Below are positions 6,675 to 14,501 of a stretch of DNA of 30,100 nt, in pieces. The position numbers and the translations under genes were made by a program. Positions within the stretch are counted from its first letter, which is position 1. Every line of letters starts with the position of its first letter. Below the pieces are notes generated by a model. That model was not told the DNA's origin. It searched no databases and worked only from the letters and a program-made list of their open reading frames with translations. The DNA comes from JAVBPP01 sp031549535 (GTDB taxonomy: Bacteria > Bacillota > Clostridia > Oscillospirales > Acutalibacteraceae): the NCBI GenBank assembly GCA_031549535.1, contig JAVBPP010000030.1:1-30100 (forward strand), read 5' to 3'.

Positions 6675-7851
6675 GTTCCGCCTCCTCCTGTTGCAATTCT
6701 GTTGTTTGCAATGCGTCACGCTGATCCAGGCGCTTTTGCACCGTCTGTTTGAACAGGCAATACAGCACCGAGCAAACCGGAACGCTCAAGAGCATTCCTA
6801 AAACACCCATGGCACTGCCGCCTACCGTGACGGCGGCGAGCACCCACATCCCCGGCAGGCCAACGGACTTGCCAACCACACGCGGATAAATCAAGTTGCC
6901 ATCTACCTGCTGCATCACGATAATAAAGATGACAAACCACAGCGCTTTCATTGGATCCACCATAAGAATCAGAAACGCGCCCAAAACGGTGCCCAAAATC
7001 GCGCCAAACACAGGAATCAACGCCGCAAACCCCAGGAGCACAGAAATCATCGGCGCATATGGGATGGACAAAACGCTCATGCCGATAAAGCACATGCCGC
7101 CGATAATCAGCGCCTCCGTAAGCTGCCCTGTTACAAACCTGTTAAACTGGCGGTTCGAAACCGCTGCAAGCTCCTCCACAGCCTTCACGCGCTGCGGAGA
7201 AAGGAAGGCGCGTAAAATCCGGTTCAGCTGCCGCCGCAGGCTCTCCTTTTGGGCAAGGATATAGAACGCAAACACCATGCCGAGCACTGCGTTGAGCACC
7301 GCGGAGAAAATAGAGCTTGTAATATCAACCGTTTTATCTAAAAAGGCCGATCCATGCTCCGCAAAATAGTTTTTCACCGTTTCGCTGATTTCCTGCACAT
7401 TCCAGTTCGGCTGCGGCAAGTTGATTTCATATCCTGCGGCAAACTCCTGCAGCCGCCCCCATTGCGTTGTAACTGTCTGCACATACGACGGGTAGGATTC
7501 AATGATAAGCTCAGCGGTTTTTTTCACCTCCGGCACTACCATAAACAGCAGCACAAACACAGCGCCCAGAATAATTAACACACTGAGCAGCAGACACAAC
7601 GGGCGCTTCAGGCGCATAGCAATTTTCGCTTTGCGCTTTTTCCAAAGCCACTCCCAGGCTCGCTCCAGCGGCCGCAACAACACATTGATGACAAACGCAA
7701 AGCAAAGGCCATACAGAAACGGCGCAAGAAGCGCAAAAAATTTTTGCAAGAGCGAAAGCACTGTCTCAGAATGATACAGCGCCCAAAACAAAACCAACCC
7801 AAAGCTGATTAAAAATAAGAGTTTTTTCATATTCTGTTTGTTTAGTTCCAT
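6664..7851 (-). CDS. AI-2E-family membrane permease
   Basis: A 395-residue polytopic membrane protein of the AI-2E transporter superfamily (PF01594; YtvI/PerM-like). Hydrophobic helices occur near residues 10-60 and 80-105. A ~100-residue soluble region follows, then a helix-rich C-terminal half with GMVFAFYILAQKESL, the family-typical VIGGMCFIGM-like segment, LGFAALIPVFGAILG and IYPRVVGKSVGLPG. The latter motifs are characteristic. The chosen ATG at 7851 is preceded by AAAGGATGG; an upstream in-frame start at 7920 lacks a ribosome site. Members export diverse small molecules or sodium, and the substrate here is unknown. The downstream Cys-rich gene overlaps its end. Confidence 0.85.
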   Translation of the reverse strand: MELNKQNMKKLLFLISFGLVLFWALYHSETVLSLLQKFFALLAPFLYGLCFAFVINVLLRPLERAWEWLWKKRKAKIAMRLKRPLCLLLSVLIILGAVFVLLFMVVPEVKKTAELIIESYPSYVQTVTTQWGRLQEFAAGYEINLPQPNWNVQEISETVKNYFAEHGSAFLDKTVDITSSIFSAVLNAVLGMVFAFYILAQKESLRRQLNRILRAFLSPQRVKAVEELAAVSNRQFNRFVTGQLTEALIIGGMCFIGMSVLSIPYAPMISVLLGFAALIPVFGAILGTVLGAFLILMVDPMKALWFVIFIIVMQQVDGNLIYPRVVGKSVGLPGMWVLAAVTVGGSAMGVLGMLLSVPVCSVLYCLFKQTVQKRLDQRDALQTTELQQEEAEHGD

Positions 7852-7963
7852 TTTTTTACCATCCTTTGTTGCATGAATTATAGGTGTTTTCCCGACGCTT
7901 GTCAAGGCGCGAAGCTTCATGCAACCTTCGGGCTTTCACCATAGATACAACACATAGCCGCTT

Positions 7964-7969
7964 TATAAT
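7964..7969 (+). promoter_or_regulatory. Possible -10 element of the beta-helix lipoprotein gene
   Basis: A perfect TATAAT lies 30 bp upstream of the ATG at 8000 and before the ribosome site CAGGAGGAAGACGAA. No convincing -35 hexamer is seen at 16-18 bp, so the promoter may be weak, activated, or served by another sigma factor. Confidence 0.35.
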
Positions 7970-7999
7970 AGAGTCAAGCTCAAACAGGAGGAAGACGAA

Positions 8000-9814
8000 A
8001 TGAAACGTTACAGGATACCCGCCGTGCTTTTGGCGCTTATGTTACTCGTGAGTTTTTGTACAGCATGCACCCAATCCGGAGAGGATGCGCAAACCGCCGC
8101 CGGAGTTTCAACCGGCGATACGAGCTCTGAGACGAACGAAAGTACCGCTTCGGAAAACCGTGCGGCTGGCGGAACGAGCACAAAAACAGGAACTACAGTT
8201 CAGGCGTCCCAACTATCCTACACCGCTTCTGAGCAGGACAGCAAGACGGAGTGGGACGAGGACGCGGTACAAGTCACACTCGCCGACAGCGGTATTGCCG
8301 TTCAGGGCAACGGTGCAAAGGTGAACGGTAGCATTGTTACCATCAGCGCACCGGGAACCTATGTGCTCGGCGGCACGCTTTCCAATGGGCAAATTGTAAT
8401 TGATGCCGCAAAAACTGCAAAAGTACAATTGATTCTCAACGGCGTTACCATTGCAAACAAAAGCGGTGCTCCCATCTATGCTTCAGCGGCGGATGATGTC
8501 ACCATCACCCTAAGCGCAGGCACAACCAACAGCCTCACGGACGGTGCAAGCGACTTCGCCTACGCCGACAAAGTAAACGAGGAGCCGGACGCAGCCCTGT
8601 TTGCCAAATGTGATTTGACCATGAATGGAACGGGGAAATTGGTTGTCAATGCAGGTTTCAACAACGGCATCGGCACAAAGGACGACTTGCTTCTCGTCTC
8701 CGGCAGTTATGAAATTACGGCTGCCAACCACGCAATCCGCGGGCGGGACAGCGTCACAATCCTGGACGGCAGTTATATCCTCAGCGCCGGGAGCGACGGC
8801 ATCCAAGCCAATAACGATGAGGACGGCACTAAGGGTTGGATATTACTGCAAGGCGGCACATTCCGCATCAATAGCGTCCACGACGGTATTCAGGCAGAAA
8901 CCGCACTGACCGTCAAGGGCGGCAAGTACACCATTACAGCAGGCGGTGGCCACACCAACAGCCAGGCGGCGGAAGAAAGCTTTAAGGGTATCAAAGCCGC
9001 AGCCGATATTCTCATCAGCGGCGGCGGCCTCACAGTTGACTCGCGCGACGACAGTATCCACAGCAACGGCAATATCAGTATCACAGGTGGTACGCTTACG
9101 CTCTCCAGCGCGGACGACGGCATTCATGCAGACGACACGGTCACAATCGAAAACGGAAGCATCCGCATCGCAACCAGTTATGAGGGCGTAGAGGGGGCAC
9201 AGGTGAACATGAACGGCGGGACACTGGATATCAACGCCTCTGACGACGGCATCAACGCGGCGGGCGGATCAGGAAACGGCACGGACGGCGGCATGGGCGG
9301 CCGCTTTGGCAGAGACAGCTTCGCTTCCGGCGGCGGCAATTACTCCCTCCATGTCACAGGCGGAGAGATTACGCTCAACGCGGGTGGTGACGGCCTGGAT
9401 TCCAACGGCTCCATTACCATCGCCGGAGGCAAACTGGAGGTTATCATCAACTCCACTCCGGATAACGGAGCATTGGACTGCGACGGCACACTAACGCTCA
9501 CCGGCGGCAACGTCATTTACGGCGGCAGCGGGCTGGAATCCTCCCCGGGCGATAGTTCCACGCAAAGCTATGTCTACGCTGAAAATGTGCCGGCAGCTGC
9601 GCATGTAACCGTAATGAAAGACGGTAAAACATTAATCAGCTACACCGCAGCAAAAGCTCTGACTTATCTCGCCCTCTCCGCCCCCGGCATCAGCAAGGGC
9701 GAAAGCTACACGGTGAGCATCGGCGACAGCGAGAGTACCATCACAGCCGGAACCGGCGGCGGGCACAGCATGGGCGGCCCCGGCGGTAACCAAGGCGGGT
9801 TTGGTTGGTGGTAA
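8000..9814 (+). CDS. Secreted lipoprotein with a carbohydrate-binding beta-helix domain (DUF4353/Cthe_2159-like)
   Basis: A 604-residue exported protein. Residues 1-23 form a signal peptide with a hydrophobic core and Cys at 20 and 23 (FCTACTQSG), so lipid anchoring at C23 is likely. A Ser/Thr/Gly-rich linker follows to about residue 75. The rest is a right-handed parallel beta-helix made of many short turns built on GGxxxI...SDDGIxAxxxVTI, with Asp pairs such as SADDGIHADDTVTI and ASDDGINAAGG that may bind calcium. The C-terminus is Gly-rich and ends GGFGWW. The family prototype Cthe_2159 binds acidic polysaccharide; enzymatic activity is not established. It stands alone, without an adjacent cotH or glycosidase. 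The start is supported by CAGGAGGAAG. Confidence 0.85.
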   Translation: MKRYRIPAVLLALMLLVSFCTACTQSGEDAQTAAGVSTGDTSSETNESTASENRAAGGTSTKTGTTVQASQLSYTASEQDSKTEWDEDAVQVTLADSGIAVQGNGAKVNGSIVTISAPGTYVLGGTLSNGQIVIDAAKTAKVQLILNGVTIANKSGAPIYASAADDVTITLSAGTTNSLTDGASDFAYADKVNEEPDAALFAKCDLTMNGTGKLVVNAGFNNGIGTKDDLLLVSGSYEITAANHAIRGRDSVTILDGSYILSAGSDGIQANNDEDGTKGWILLQGGTFRINSVHDGIQAETALTVKGGKYTITAGGGHTNSQAAEESFKGIKAAADILISGGGLTVDSRDDSIHSNGNISITGGTLTLSSADDGIHADDTVTIENGSIRIATSYEGVEGAQVNMNGGTLDINASDDGINAAGGSGNGTDGGMGGRFGRDSFASGGGNYSLHVTGGEITLNAGGDGLDSNGSITIAGGKLEVIINSTPDNGALDCDGTLTLTGGNVIYGGSGLESSPGDSSTQSYVYAENVPAAAHVTVMKDGKTLISYTAAKALTYLALSAPGISKGESYTVSIGDSESTITAGTGGGHSMGGPGGNQGGFGWW

Positions 9815-9986
9815 TGCGCCGCCTTTATACCATTACAATAATCGTCCCGGCTTTGGGGATATTACTCTGGCACTGAATCGTATAGCCCAGTCTGCCGAAT
9901 GTATCATAGGTGAAAAACAAACTTTAATTCACGTAGTATAGCTTATTATACCTCATTTTCATTCACCAAACAAGCTATTTTTTCTT
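9815..9986. other. Intergenic stretch with a possible short coding remnant
   Basis: No gene is supported here. On the minus strand 9825-9923 gives a 32-codon frame without a start codon, reading FTYDTFGRLGYTIQ then CQSNIPKAGTIIVMV and a stop. It looks protein-like and may be the tail of a decayed gene, as the rtcB tail is at 5706-5870, but I cannot name a family. No clear terminator follows the lipoprotein gene; palindromic element B copy 2 begins at 9987. Confidence 0.25.
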
Positions 9987-10089
9987 ATACCAATCACCTT
10001 TTAGAATACTTGCAAAATTCGGTAACGGGCGTTTCGTGTATGCGCTCTTGCCGAATTTCGCAGGAAGTATTCTTAATGGTGATTGGTAT
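9987..10089. repeat. MITE-like palindromic element (family B), copy 2
   Basis: The left arm (9987-10022) is identical to that of copy 1. The right arm (10051-10089) has diverged by a few substitutions and about 3 inserted bases. The 28-nt loop (10023-10050) is the reverse complement of the copy 1 loop with few mismatches, so the two copies lie in opposite orientation. This copy is again between convergent genes, and it supplies the stop codon and last residues of the minus-strand gene ending at 10073. Confidence 0.85.
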
Positions 10090-10294
10090 TAACCCGCATC
10101 TCTACTCTGTTCACAGCATATTCCAAAAACTCTTCTACTGTTGGAATCTCGTTTTCAGATGAAACACACTTTGCATTGAAATTTATATTGATGTATGCCG
10201 CCTTGATGGCGGATTGCATTTCAGTTCTTAGTTCGGTCACGCTGATTCCTTTGCGTTTTGCTAGGATTTTTAGGGTTTTATCAATGTCTGGCAT
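10073..10294 (-). CDS. Small Spo0A C-terminal-like protein
   Basis: A 73-residue protein. ATG at 10294 is preferred over an upstream in-frame ATG because AAAGGG lies about 9 bases before it. By eye, ILAKRKGISVTELRTEMQSA followed by IPTVEEFLEYAVNRV resembles the last part of the Spo0A effector (HTH DNA-binding) domain, where a helix after KKYN is followed by KPTNSEFIAMVADKL. Standalone proteins of this type occur in gut Clostridia, but their role is not established. The last residues, about NTNHH and the stop, are encoded by palindromic element B, so the native C-terminus has been replaced or trimmed. It is divergent from the XRE regulator gene. Confidence 0.55.
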   Translation of the reverse strand: MPDIDKTLKILAKRKGISVTELRTEMQSAIKAAYININFNAKCVSSENEIPTVEEFLEYAVNRVEMRVNTNHH

Positions 10295-10376
10295 GATTTG
10301 TGTCCCTTTCCGCTTGTATAATTGCATAAATTTTATTCCTATTAAAGCGGAAATTTACTTGTTTGTCAATACCAAC

Positions 10377-10409
10377 TGATTGTTTTGTGTTATCATTTGA
10401 TTGTTTTGT
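10377..10409. promoter_or_regulatory. Paired direct repeats upstream of the XRE regulator
   Basis: TGATTGTTTTGT occurs at 10377-10388 and again, identical, at 10398-10409. Start-to-start distance is 21 bp, two helical turns, so both would face the same side of the DNA. They lie in the divergent region between the Spo0A-like and XRE genes and may be regulator binding sites. Confidence 0.4.
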
Positions 10410-10433
10410 AATGGTTTAATTTGACTTTCCTCT

Positions 10434-10451
10434 TTGATAAACTTGTATCAA
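10434..10451. promoter_or_regulatory. Palindrome before the XRE regulator start
   Basis: TTGATA-N6-TATCAA ends directly at the ribosome site AAGGGGTGA of the XRE gene. Small XRE proteins often repress their own genes through such sites; autoregulation is inference. Confidence 0.4.
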
Positions 10452-10463
10452 GGGGTGATTCAC

Positions 10464-10697
10464 ATGGCAACAAAACACGCTGAAATGCTGAAGATAATTG
10501 GCCTAAATATTGCATATTATAGAAAATCAAAAGGATTTACGCAGTTAAACTTAGCTGAAAAAGCATCCATTAGCCGCACTTTCATAGGGCATATCGAAGC
10601 TGCAAATATGGCTGTTGGGATGACGCTTGAAACATTACTTGACATAGCGTCTGCATTGGAAGTTGAACCTTATAAACTACTGGAAATCCGGCAATAA
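10464..10697 (+). CDS. XRE-family helix-turn-helix transcriptional regulator
   Basis: A 77-residue protein that is essentially one HTH_3/XRE domain. Residues 11-65 contain IGLNIAYYRKSKGFTQLNLA, EKASISRTFIGHIE and LETLLDIASALEVEPYKLLE, the canonical five-helix arrangement with the recognition helix around SRTFIGHIE. There is no extra sensing domain. ATG at 10464 follows AAGGGGTGATTCAC; the upstream in-frame ATG at 10434 has no ribosome site. It is AT-richer than the housekeeping genes around it, suggesting accessory origin. A hairpin terminator follows within about 15 bp. It may control itself and the divergent Spo0A-like gene through the repeats listed. Confidence 0.85.
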   Translation: MATKHAEMLKIIGLNIAYYRKSKGFTQLNLAEKASISRTFIGHIEAANMAVGMTLETLLDIASALEVEPYKLLEIRQ

Positions 10698-10710
10698 AAC
10701 ACAAAAACAA

Positions 10711-10748
10711 CGGGTTACTGTTTGAACTGCAGTAACCTGTCGTTTTTC
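10711..10748. terminator. Bidirectional rho-independent terminator
   Basis: GGTTACTG (10713-10720) pairs with CAGTAACC (10730-10737) around a 9-nt loop and is followed by CGTTTTT on the plus strand. On the minus strand the stem is followed by TTGTTTTTG. It serves the XRE gene and the convergent small gene whose stop codon lies in the stem. Confidence 0.7.
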
Positions 10749-10930
10749 CTATCAGAACTTATTTTCTTGACTTTATTTGCAAAAGTAATATTAATAGAAT
10801 TAAAAAATATAAGTATTAACGCACCCATGCCAATTAGCCTAAAGAGTTTATACTGTTCCGAGCTTATACTACCATTTTGACCCTTACGCACAACATTACA
10901 AATCATATATAAATATTTCATCCTTGCCAT
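10715..10930 (-). CDS. Hypothetical small membrane protein
   Basis: A 71-residue candidate gene. ATG at 10930 is preceded by GGAAGGAATTGAAATAGA, a usable ribosome site. One hydrophobic segment (FRLIGMGALILIFFNSINI, about residues 30-48) suggests a single membrane helix, flanked by Lys/Arg-rich ends. It is AT-rich like the neighbouring XRE gene. Its stop falls inside the hairpin terminator shared with that gene. No family is recognised, and it may be a chance frame in AT-rich DNA. Confidence 0.35.
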   Translation of the reverse strand: MARMKYLYMICNVVRKGQNGSISSEQYKLFRLIGMGALILIFFNSINITFANKVKKISSDRKNDRLLQFKQ

Positions 10931-10966
10931 TCTATTTCAATTCCTTCCAGCTTGCAATTACTTTTT

Positions 10967-10994
10967 GGTTACAGTTCGGTTACAAGTGGTTACA
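10967..10994. promoter_or_regulatory. Three direct GGTTACA repeats upstream of murC
   Basis: GGTTACA occurs at 10967-10973, 10978-10984 and 10988-10994, with spacings of 11 and 10 bp, about one helical turn each. They lie about 130 bp upstream of murC and about 40 bp upstream of the divergent small gene. The role is unknown: a regulator binding array or a recombination-site relic are both possible. Confidence 0.4.
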
Positions 10995-11123
10995 GGAAAG
11001 TGCCGGGACATTATTTCTTTTTTCTCCAAATTGCATTTCCCCTGATTTTCCGATTATGCTGTTTATTTTTCTGTCCAAATGTAATATACTAATAAAATGG
11101 AACAAGAGGAAAGGTTTGGTTGC

Positions 11124-12503
11124 ATGGCAGAAATTGACAGCGTGTTGCAGGACGCAAAAAAAATACATTTCATCGGTATCGGCGGTTCGGGCATGTGTCC
11201 ACTGGTAGAAATTTTACACAAACGCGGTTTTCACATCACCGGCTCGGATAACAACGAGAGCGATACCCTTGCCCGGGTGCGTGCGCTTGGGATACCCGTT
11301 ACGCTAGGGCAGGCGCGGGAAAATATCGCAAACGCCGCGCCGGAGATGATTGTGTATACGGCGGCGATTTTACCGGATAACCCGGAGCTACTGGCTGCGC
11401 AGGAATCCGGTATTCCACTGTTTGAGCGTTCTAAGCTGCTCGGCGCACTCACGCGCGGTTTTTCGAATTGTATTTGTGTCAGCGGGACGCACGGCAAAAC
11501 CACCGTTACCTCCATGATTACCCAGATTCTGCTGGAGGCAAAACTTGACCCCAGCGCTGTTATCGGCGGTAAGCTGCCCTTGACGGGCACAAACGGCATT
11601 GCGGGCGCAAGTGAAACCATGGTGGTGGAGGCCTGTGAGTTTAAGGACACCTTTTTGGATTTAACACCGGATGTTGCGGTGGTTTTGAATATCGATGAAG
11701 ACCATTTGGATTATTTCGGCTCGTTGGAAAACATCATCGCCTCCTTCCACCGCTTTGCAAAATCCGCAAATGAAGCCATCATCGTCAACGCAGACGATGA
11801 AAATTCCCTCAAAGCGCTGGAAGGCATTGCAGGCAAAACGCTCATCACCTACGGTTCCGGCGCCGGCAATGTATACACTGCAAAAAACATCCGCATGGAG
11901 CAGGGCTTTGCAAGCTTTGACCTGCTCAAGAGCGAACAGATTTTCAAAAATATCACCCTGCAGGTGCCGGGGGAGCACAACGTCGGCAACGCCCTGGCCG
12001 CCATTGCCGCAGCGCAGACGGCGGGGGCAACCATAGAACAATGCATCGCCGCACTGGGGCAATTCCGCGGCGCAGGCCGGCGTTTTGAGATTTTGGCCAA
12101 ATACAAGGGCATCACCATTGCGGACGACTACGCCCACCACCCCAAGGAGCTGGAAGTGACGCTGAACGCTGCCATGGAGATGGGCTATAAGCGCGTCTGG
12201 GCGGTGTTCCAACCCTTCACCTACTCCCGCACGGCCATGTTGTTTGACGATTTTGTGCGCGTACTGCAAATCCCTGACCACTGCGTCATGACAGAAATCA
12301 TGGGCTCGCGTGAGAAGAACAGCTATCATATTTACACCGCGCAGCTGGCGGAAAAAATTCCCGGCAGCGTTTGGTTTGAAGGCTTTGACGGCGTGGCGGA
12401 CTATGTGGTAAACCACGCGGAAAGCGGGGACCTTATCATCACGCTGGGCTGCGGCGATGTGTATAAGGCCGCTAAAATGATGATACACATGCTTGAGGAT
12501 TGA
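11124..12503 (+). CDS. murC: UDP-N-acetylmuramate-L-alanine ligase
   Basis: Cytoplasmic ATP-dependent ligase that adds L-alanine to UDP-MurNAc, the first peptide-forming step of peptidoglycan precursor synthesis. At 459 residues it has the usual MurC length. Visible are the N-terminal nucleotide-binding IHFIGIGGSGMCPL (residues 14-27) with ITGSDNNES, the P-loop VSGTHGKTTVTSMI (119-132), LNIDEDHLDYF in the central domain, and DDYAHHPKEL plus FQPFTYSRT in the C-terminal domain, all MurC-specific. ATG at 11124 was chosen because GAGGAAAGG precedes it at good distance; an upstream in-frame ATG (11097) has none. The asparaginase-like gene begins one base after its stop. A possible TATACT -10 lies around 11085. 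Confidence 0.95.
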   Translation: MAEIDSVLQDAKKIHFIGIGGSGMCPLVEILHKRGFHITGSDNNESDTLARVRALGIPVTLGQARENIANAAPEMIVYTAAILPDNPELLAAQESGIPLFERSKLLGALTRGFSNCICVSGTHGKTTVTSMITQILLEAKLDPSAVIGGKLPLTGTNGIAGASETMVVEACEFKDTFLDLTPDVAVVLNIDEDHLDYFGSLENIIASFHRFAKSANEAIIVNADDENSLKALEGIAGKTLITYGSGAGNVYTAKNIRMEQGFASFDLLKSEQIFKNITLQVPGEHNVGNALAAIAAAQTAGATIEQCIAALGQFRGAGRRFEILAKYKGITIADDYAHHPKELEVTLNAAMEMGYKRVWAVFQPFTYSRTAMLFDDFVRVLQIPDHCVMTEIMGSREKNSYHIYTAQLAEKIPGSVWFEGFDGVADYVVNHAESGDLIITLGCGDVYKAAKMMIHMLED

Positions 12504-12504
12504 T

Positions 12505-13530
12505 ATGCGTATTCACGTTCTGTTTACCGGCGGCACCATCGGCTGCCGCGCGGACGAAAATGGTATCTTGGACCTTGCCGCGCCGCAGGAGGACTATTTT
12601 CTCCTGCAGAGCTATCGGCAGCGCAACCCCTGCGCTGCAAAGGACATTCACTTTACATCCAGCGAACCCCTGCGTATTTTAAGCGAAAACCTGTGCATTG
12701 CAGATTGGAACATTCTGCTGCACACGCTGCAGGCGATGGATTTTTCGGCCTATGACGGTATTATTCTGACGCACGGCACAGACACCCTCGCCTTCACCGC
12801 CGCGTTGACGGCCGTGCTGCTTGCGGGAATTTCCATCCCCGTTGTGTTCGTGGGCAGCAACACGCCTCTGACGGACGAAAACGCGGATGGGCATTTAAAT
12901 TTTCGTGACGCGGTAGACTTTATTCGCGACGCCGCCCTCCCGGGGGTCTATGTTGCCTTCCAATCCGAGCTTTATTTCGCCTCACGCGTATCCCAATCCC
13001 GCCACATCAGCAACCGCTACGGTGTTGCGGGGGATGTTCCGTTTGGGCGCATGGAAAATGGCAGATTCTGCCCCGTAACGCACCCTATGAACCCGAGTAC
13101 GACCCAACTGTGTCTACCCGGCTCGGAGCCGCTCTTGTGTAAAGTAAAAGAGCTTTCCGGCTGTGTGCTCCTATTACGCCCCTATGTGGGGCTGGACTAT
13201 CGCTGCGTTGCCTTGCATAGCGGCACCAAGGCCGTGCTGCATGAGAGTTACCACTCCTTCACCGCCTGCACCGTTGGGGAAGCACAGGGCAACTCTCTGC
13301 CGGCGTTTGCCCGGCAATGTAAGGAACGGGGCATTCCGCTCTATTTGGCACCCTCCACAGGGCAGGCGGCCTATGCCTCCGTAAAACAACTGGGGGACTG
13401 CATTCCCCTGCCGGTTATGACGGCGGAATGCGCCTATGCAAAGTTGCTCGTAGCTTATAGCTTGGACATGCCGCAAAAAAAGAGAACTGCGTTTTTAAAA
13501 ACAGAATGCTGTTTTGAGGGAGTTGTGTAA
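12505..13530 (+). CDS. Asparaginase-like amidohydrolase, possibly catalytically altered
   Basis: A 341-residue protein of the bacterial L-asparaginase fold, with no signal peptide, so cytoplasmic. The two threonine motifs are intact: LFTGGTIG (residues 6-13) and THGTDT (89-94), the latter carrying the second Thr and Asp of the active site. SNTPLTDENADGHLNFRDA matches the conserved ADGxxN block. In the strand that carries the catalytic Lys of E. coli asparaginases (R-x-x-K), this protein reads RVSQSR with Gln164. If the by-eye alignment holds, activity may be weak or changed. The start ATG is one base after the murC stop, with GAGG upstream. Cotranscription with murC is likely; the metabolic link is unclear. 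Confidence 0.8.
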   Translation: MRIHVLFTGGTIGCRADENGILDLAAPQEDYFLLQSYRQRNPCAAKDIHFTSSEPLRILSENLCIADWNILLHTLQAMDFSAYDGIILTHGTDTLAFTAALTAVLLAGISIPVVFVGSNTPLTDENADGHLNFRDAVDFIRDAALPGVYVAFQSELYFASRVSQSRHISNRYGVAGDVPFGRMENGRFCPVTHPMNPSTTQLCLPGSEPLLCKVKELSGCVLLLRPYVGLDYRCVALHSGTKAVLHESYHSFTACTVGEAQGNSLPAFARQCKERGIPLYLAPSTGQAAYASVKQLGDCIPLPVMTAECAYAKLLVAYSLDMPQKKRTAFLKTECCFEGVV

Positions 13531-13534
13531 CGTT

Positions 13535-14473
13535 ATGTTGTGGGTTAAACTGGCGCTCGCTTTTGTGGAGCTGCTGCTGGGGGTTTTTGTAATCCTGGGT
13601 ATCATAATTTTCATGCTTGCCATCCGCCGGCCAAAAAAGCAAAAGCCGCCAAAAGACGAAATGCGCATTGCGCGGCAAAAAATTCGCGAGAAAAACAACG
13701 CCGCGCTCTATGCGAAAAATCCGGAGGACGTCAGCGTGAATACGCCGGACGGCTTGACGCTGCGCGGCTGGTTTTTACCGGCTGACACAGAAGCAAAGCG
13801 TGTGGTAATCTGCATCCATGGCCACAAATGCAACGGCCCGGATGAGTTCAGCCACATGATGCCGTTCTATCACGAGCGTATGGGCTACCACTATCTGCTG
13901 CCGGACCTGCGCGGGCACGGGCGCAGCGATGGGAAGTATATGACCTTCGGCGCGCTGGATCATAAGGACATGCGGCTTTGGCTTGAATGGCTGATTATGC
14001 GCCTTGGTCCGCAGGCGGAAATTATCCTGCACGGCATTTCCATGGGCGCGGCCACGGCCATGCTCACGGGCTGTGATAGCCCGCCCCCGCAGCTGAAACT
14101 TGTCGTTGAGGATTGCGGCTTCAGCTCCTGCTTTGCCGTGATACATAACACCTTTCGCGATTTGTTCCACTTCCGCTTTCCCGCGCTGATTCATTTCACC
14201 TCCCTGCTCAGCCGTGTTTTCGCGGGCTTTTGGTTCCGGGAGGCGGATTGTCTTAGCCGAATGCAGGAGATGAGACTGCCGATTCTCTTCATCCACGGCA
14301 GCGCGGATACCTATGTCCCCACACAGATGGGGATTGACCTGCACCGGGCCTGCACCGCCCCCAAGCAGCTCCTGCTGGTGGAGGGCGCAGTGCACGCTTA
14401 CAGCTACTATGACGCACCGGAGCTATATGAACAGACTGTGCGTGAGTTTATCGCCGCGCAGATTGGGGAATAG
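13535..14473 (+). CDS. Membrane-anchored alpha/beta hydrolase
   Basis: A 312-residue serine hydrolase. Residues 5-30 form one N-terminal membrane helix followed by basic RRPKKQK. The hydrolase domain begins near residue 65 with VNTPDGLTLRGWFLP. VICIHGHKCN (91-100) provides the oxyanion region and LPDLRGHGRSDG (122-133) is family-typical. The catalytic triad by eye is S169 in GISMG, D258 in HGSADTYVP and H287 in GAVHAYS. The start ATG (13535) follows the asparaginase stop by 4 bp; GAGGGAG lies in the end of that gene. The orientation of the catalytic domain and the ester or peptide substrate cannot be told. Confidence 0.87.
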   Translation: MLWVKLALAFVELLLGVFVILGIIIFMLAIRRPKKQKPPKDEMRIARQKIREKNNAALYAKNPEDVSVNTPDGLTLRGWFLPADTEAKRVVICIHGHKCNGPDEFSHMMPFYHERMGYHYLLPDLRGHGRSDGKYMTFGALDHKDMRLWLEWLIMRLGPQAEIILHGISMGAATAMLTGCDSPPPQLKLVVEDCGFSSCFAVIHNTFRDLFHFRFPALIHFTSLLSRVFAGFWFREADCLSRMQEMRLPILFIHGSADTYVPTQMGIDLHRACTAPKQLLLVEGAVHAYSYYDAPELYEQTVREFIAAQIGE

Positions 14474-14501
14474 GCTTCAGCCGACTTTGGAAAGGATGGT
14501 C

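Noticed and set aside
8000..9814. Tandem repeat array in DNA of the lipoprotein gene
   Set aside because: The repeats are at protein level (beta-helix turns) and have diverged at the nucleotide level; no DNA repeat array is present.
9815..9836. GTAATG/CATTAC hairpin after the lipoprotein gene as a terminator
   Set aside because: Six-base stem with a 14-nt loop and no T-tract.
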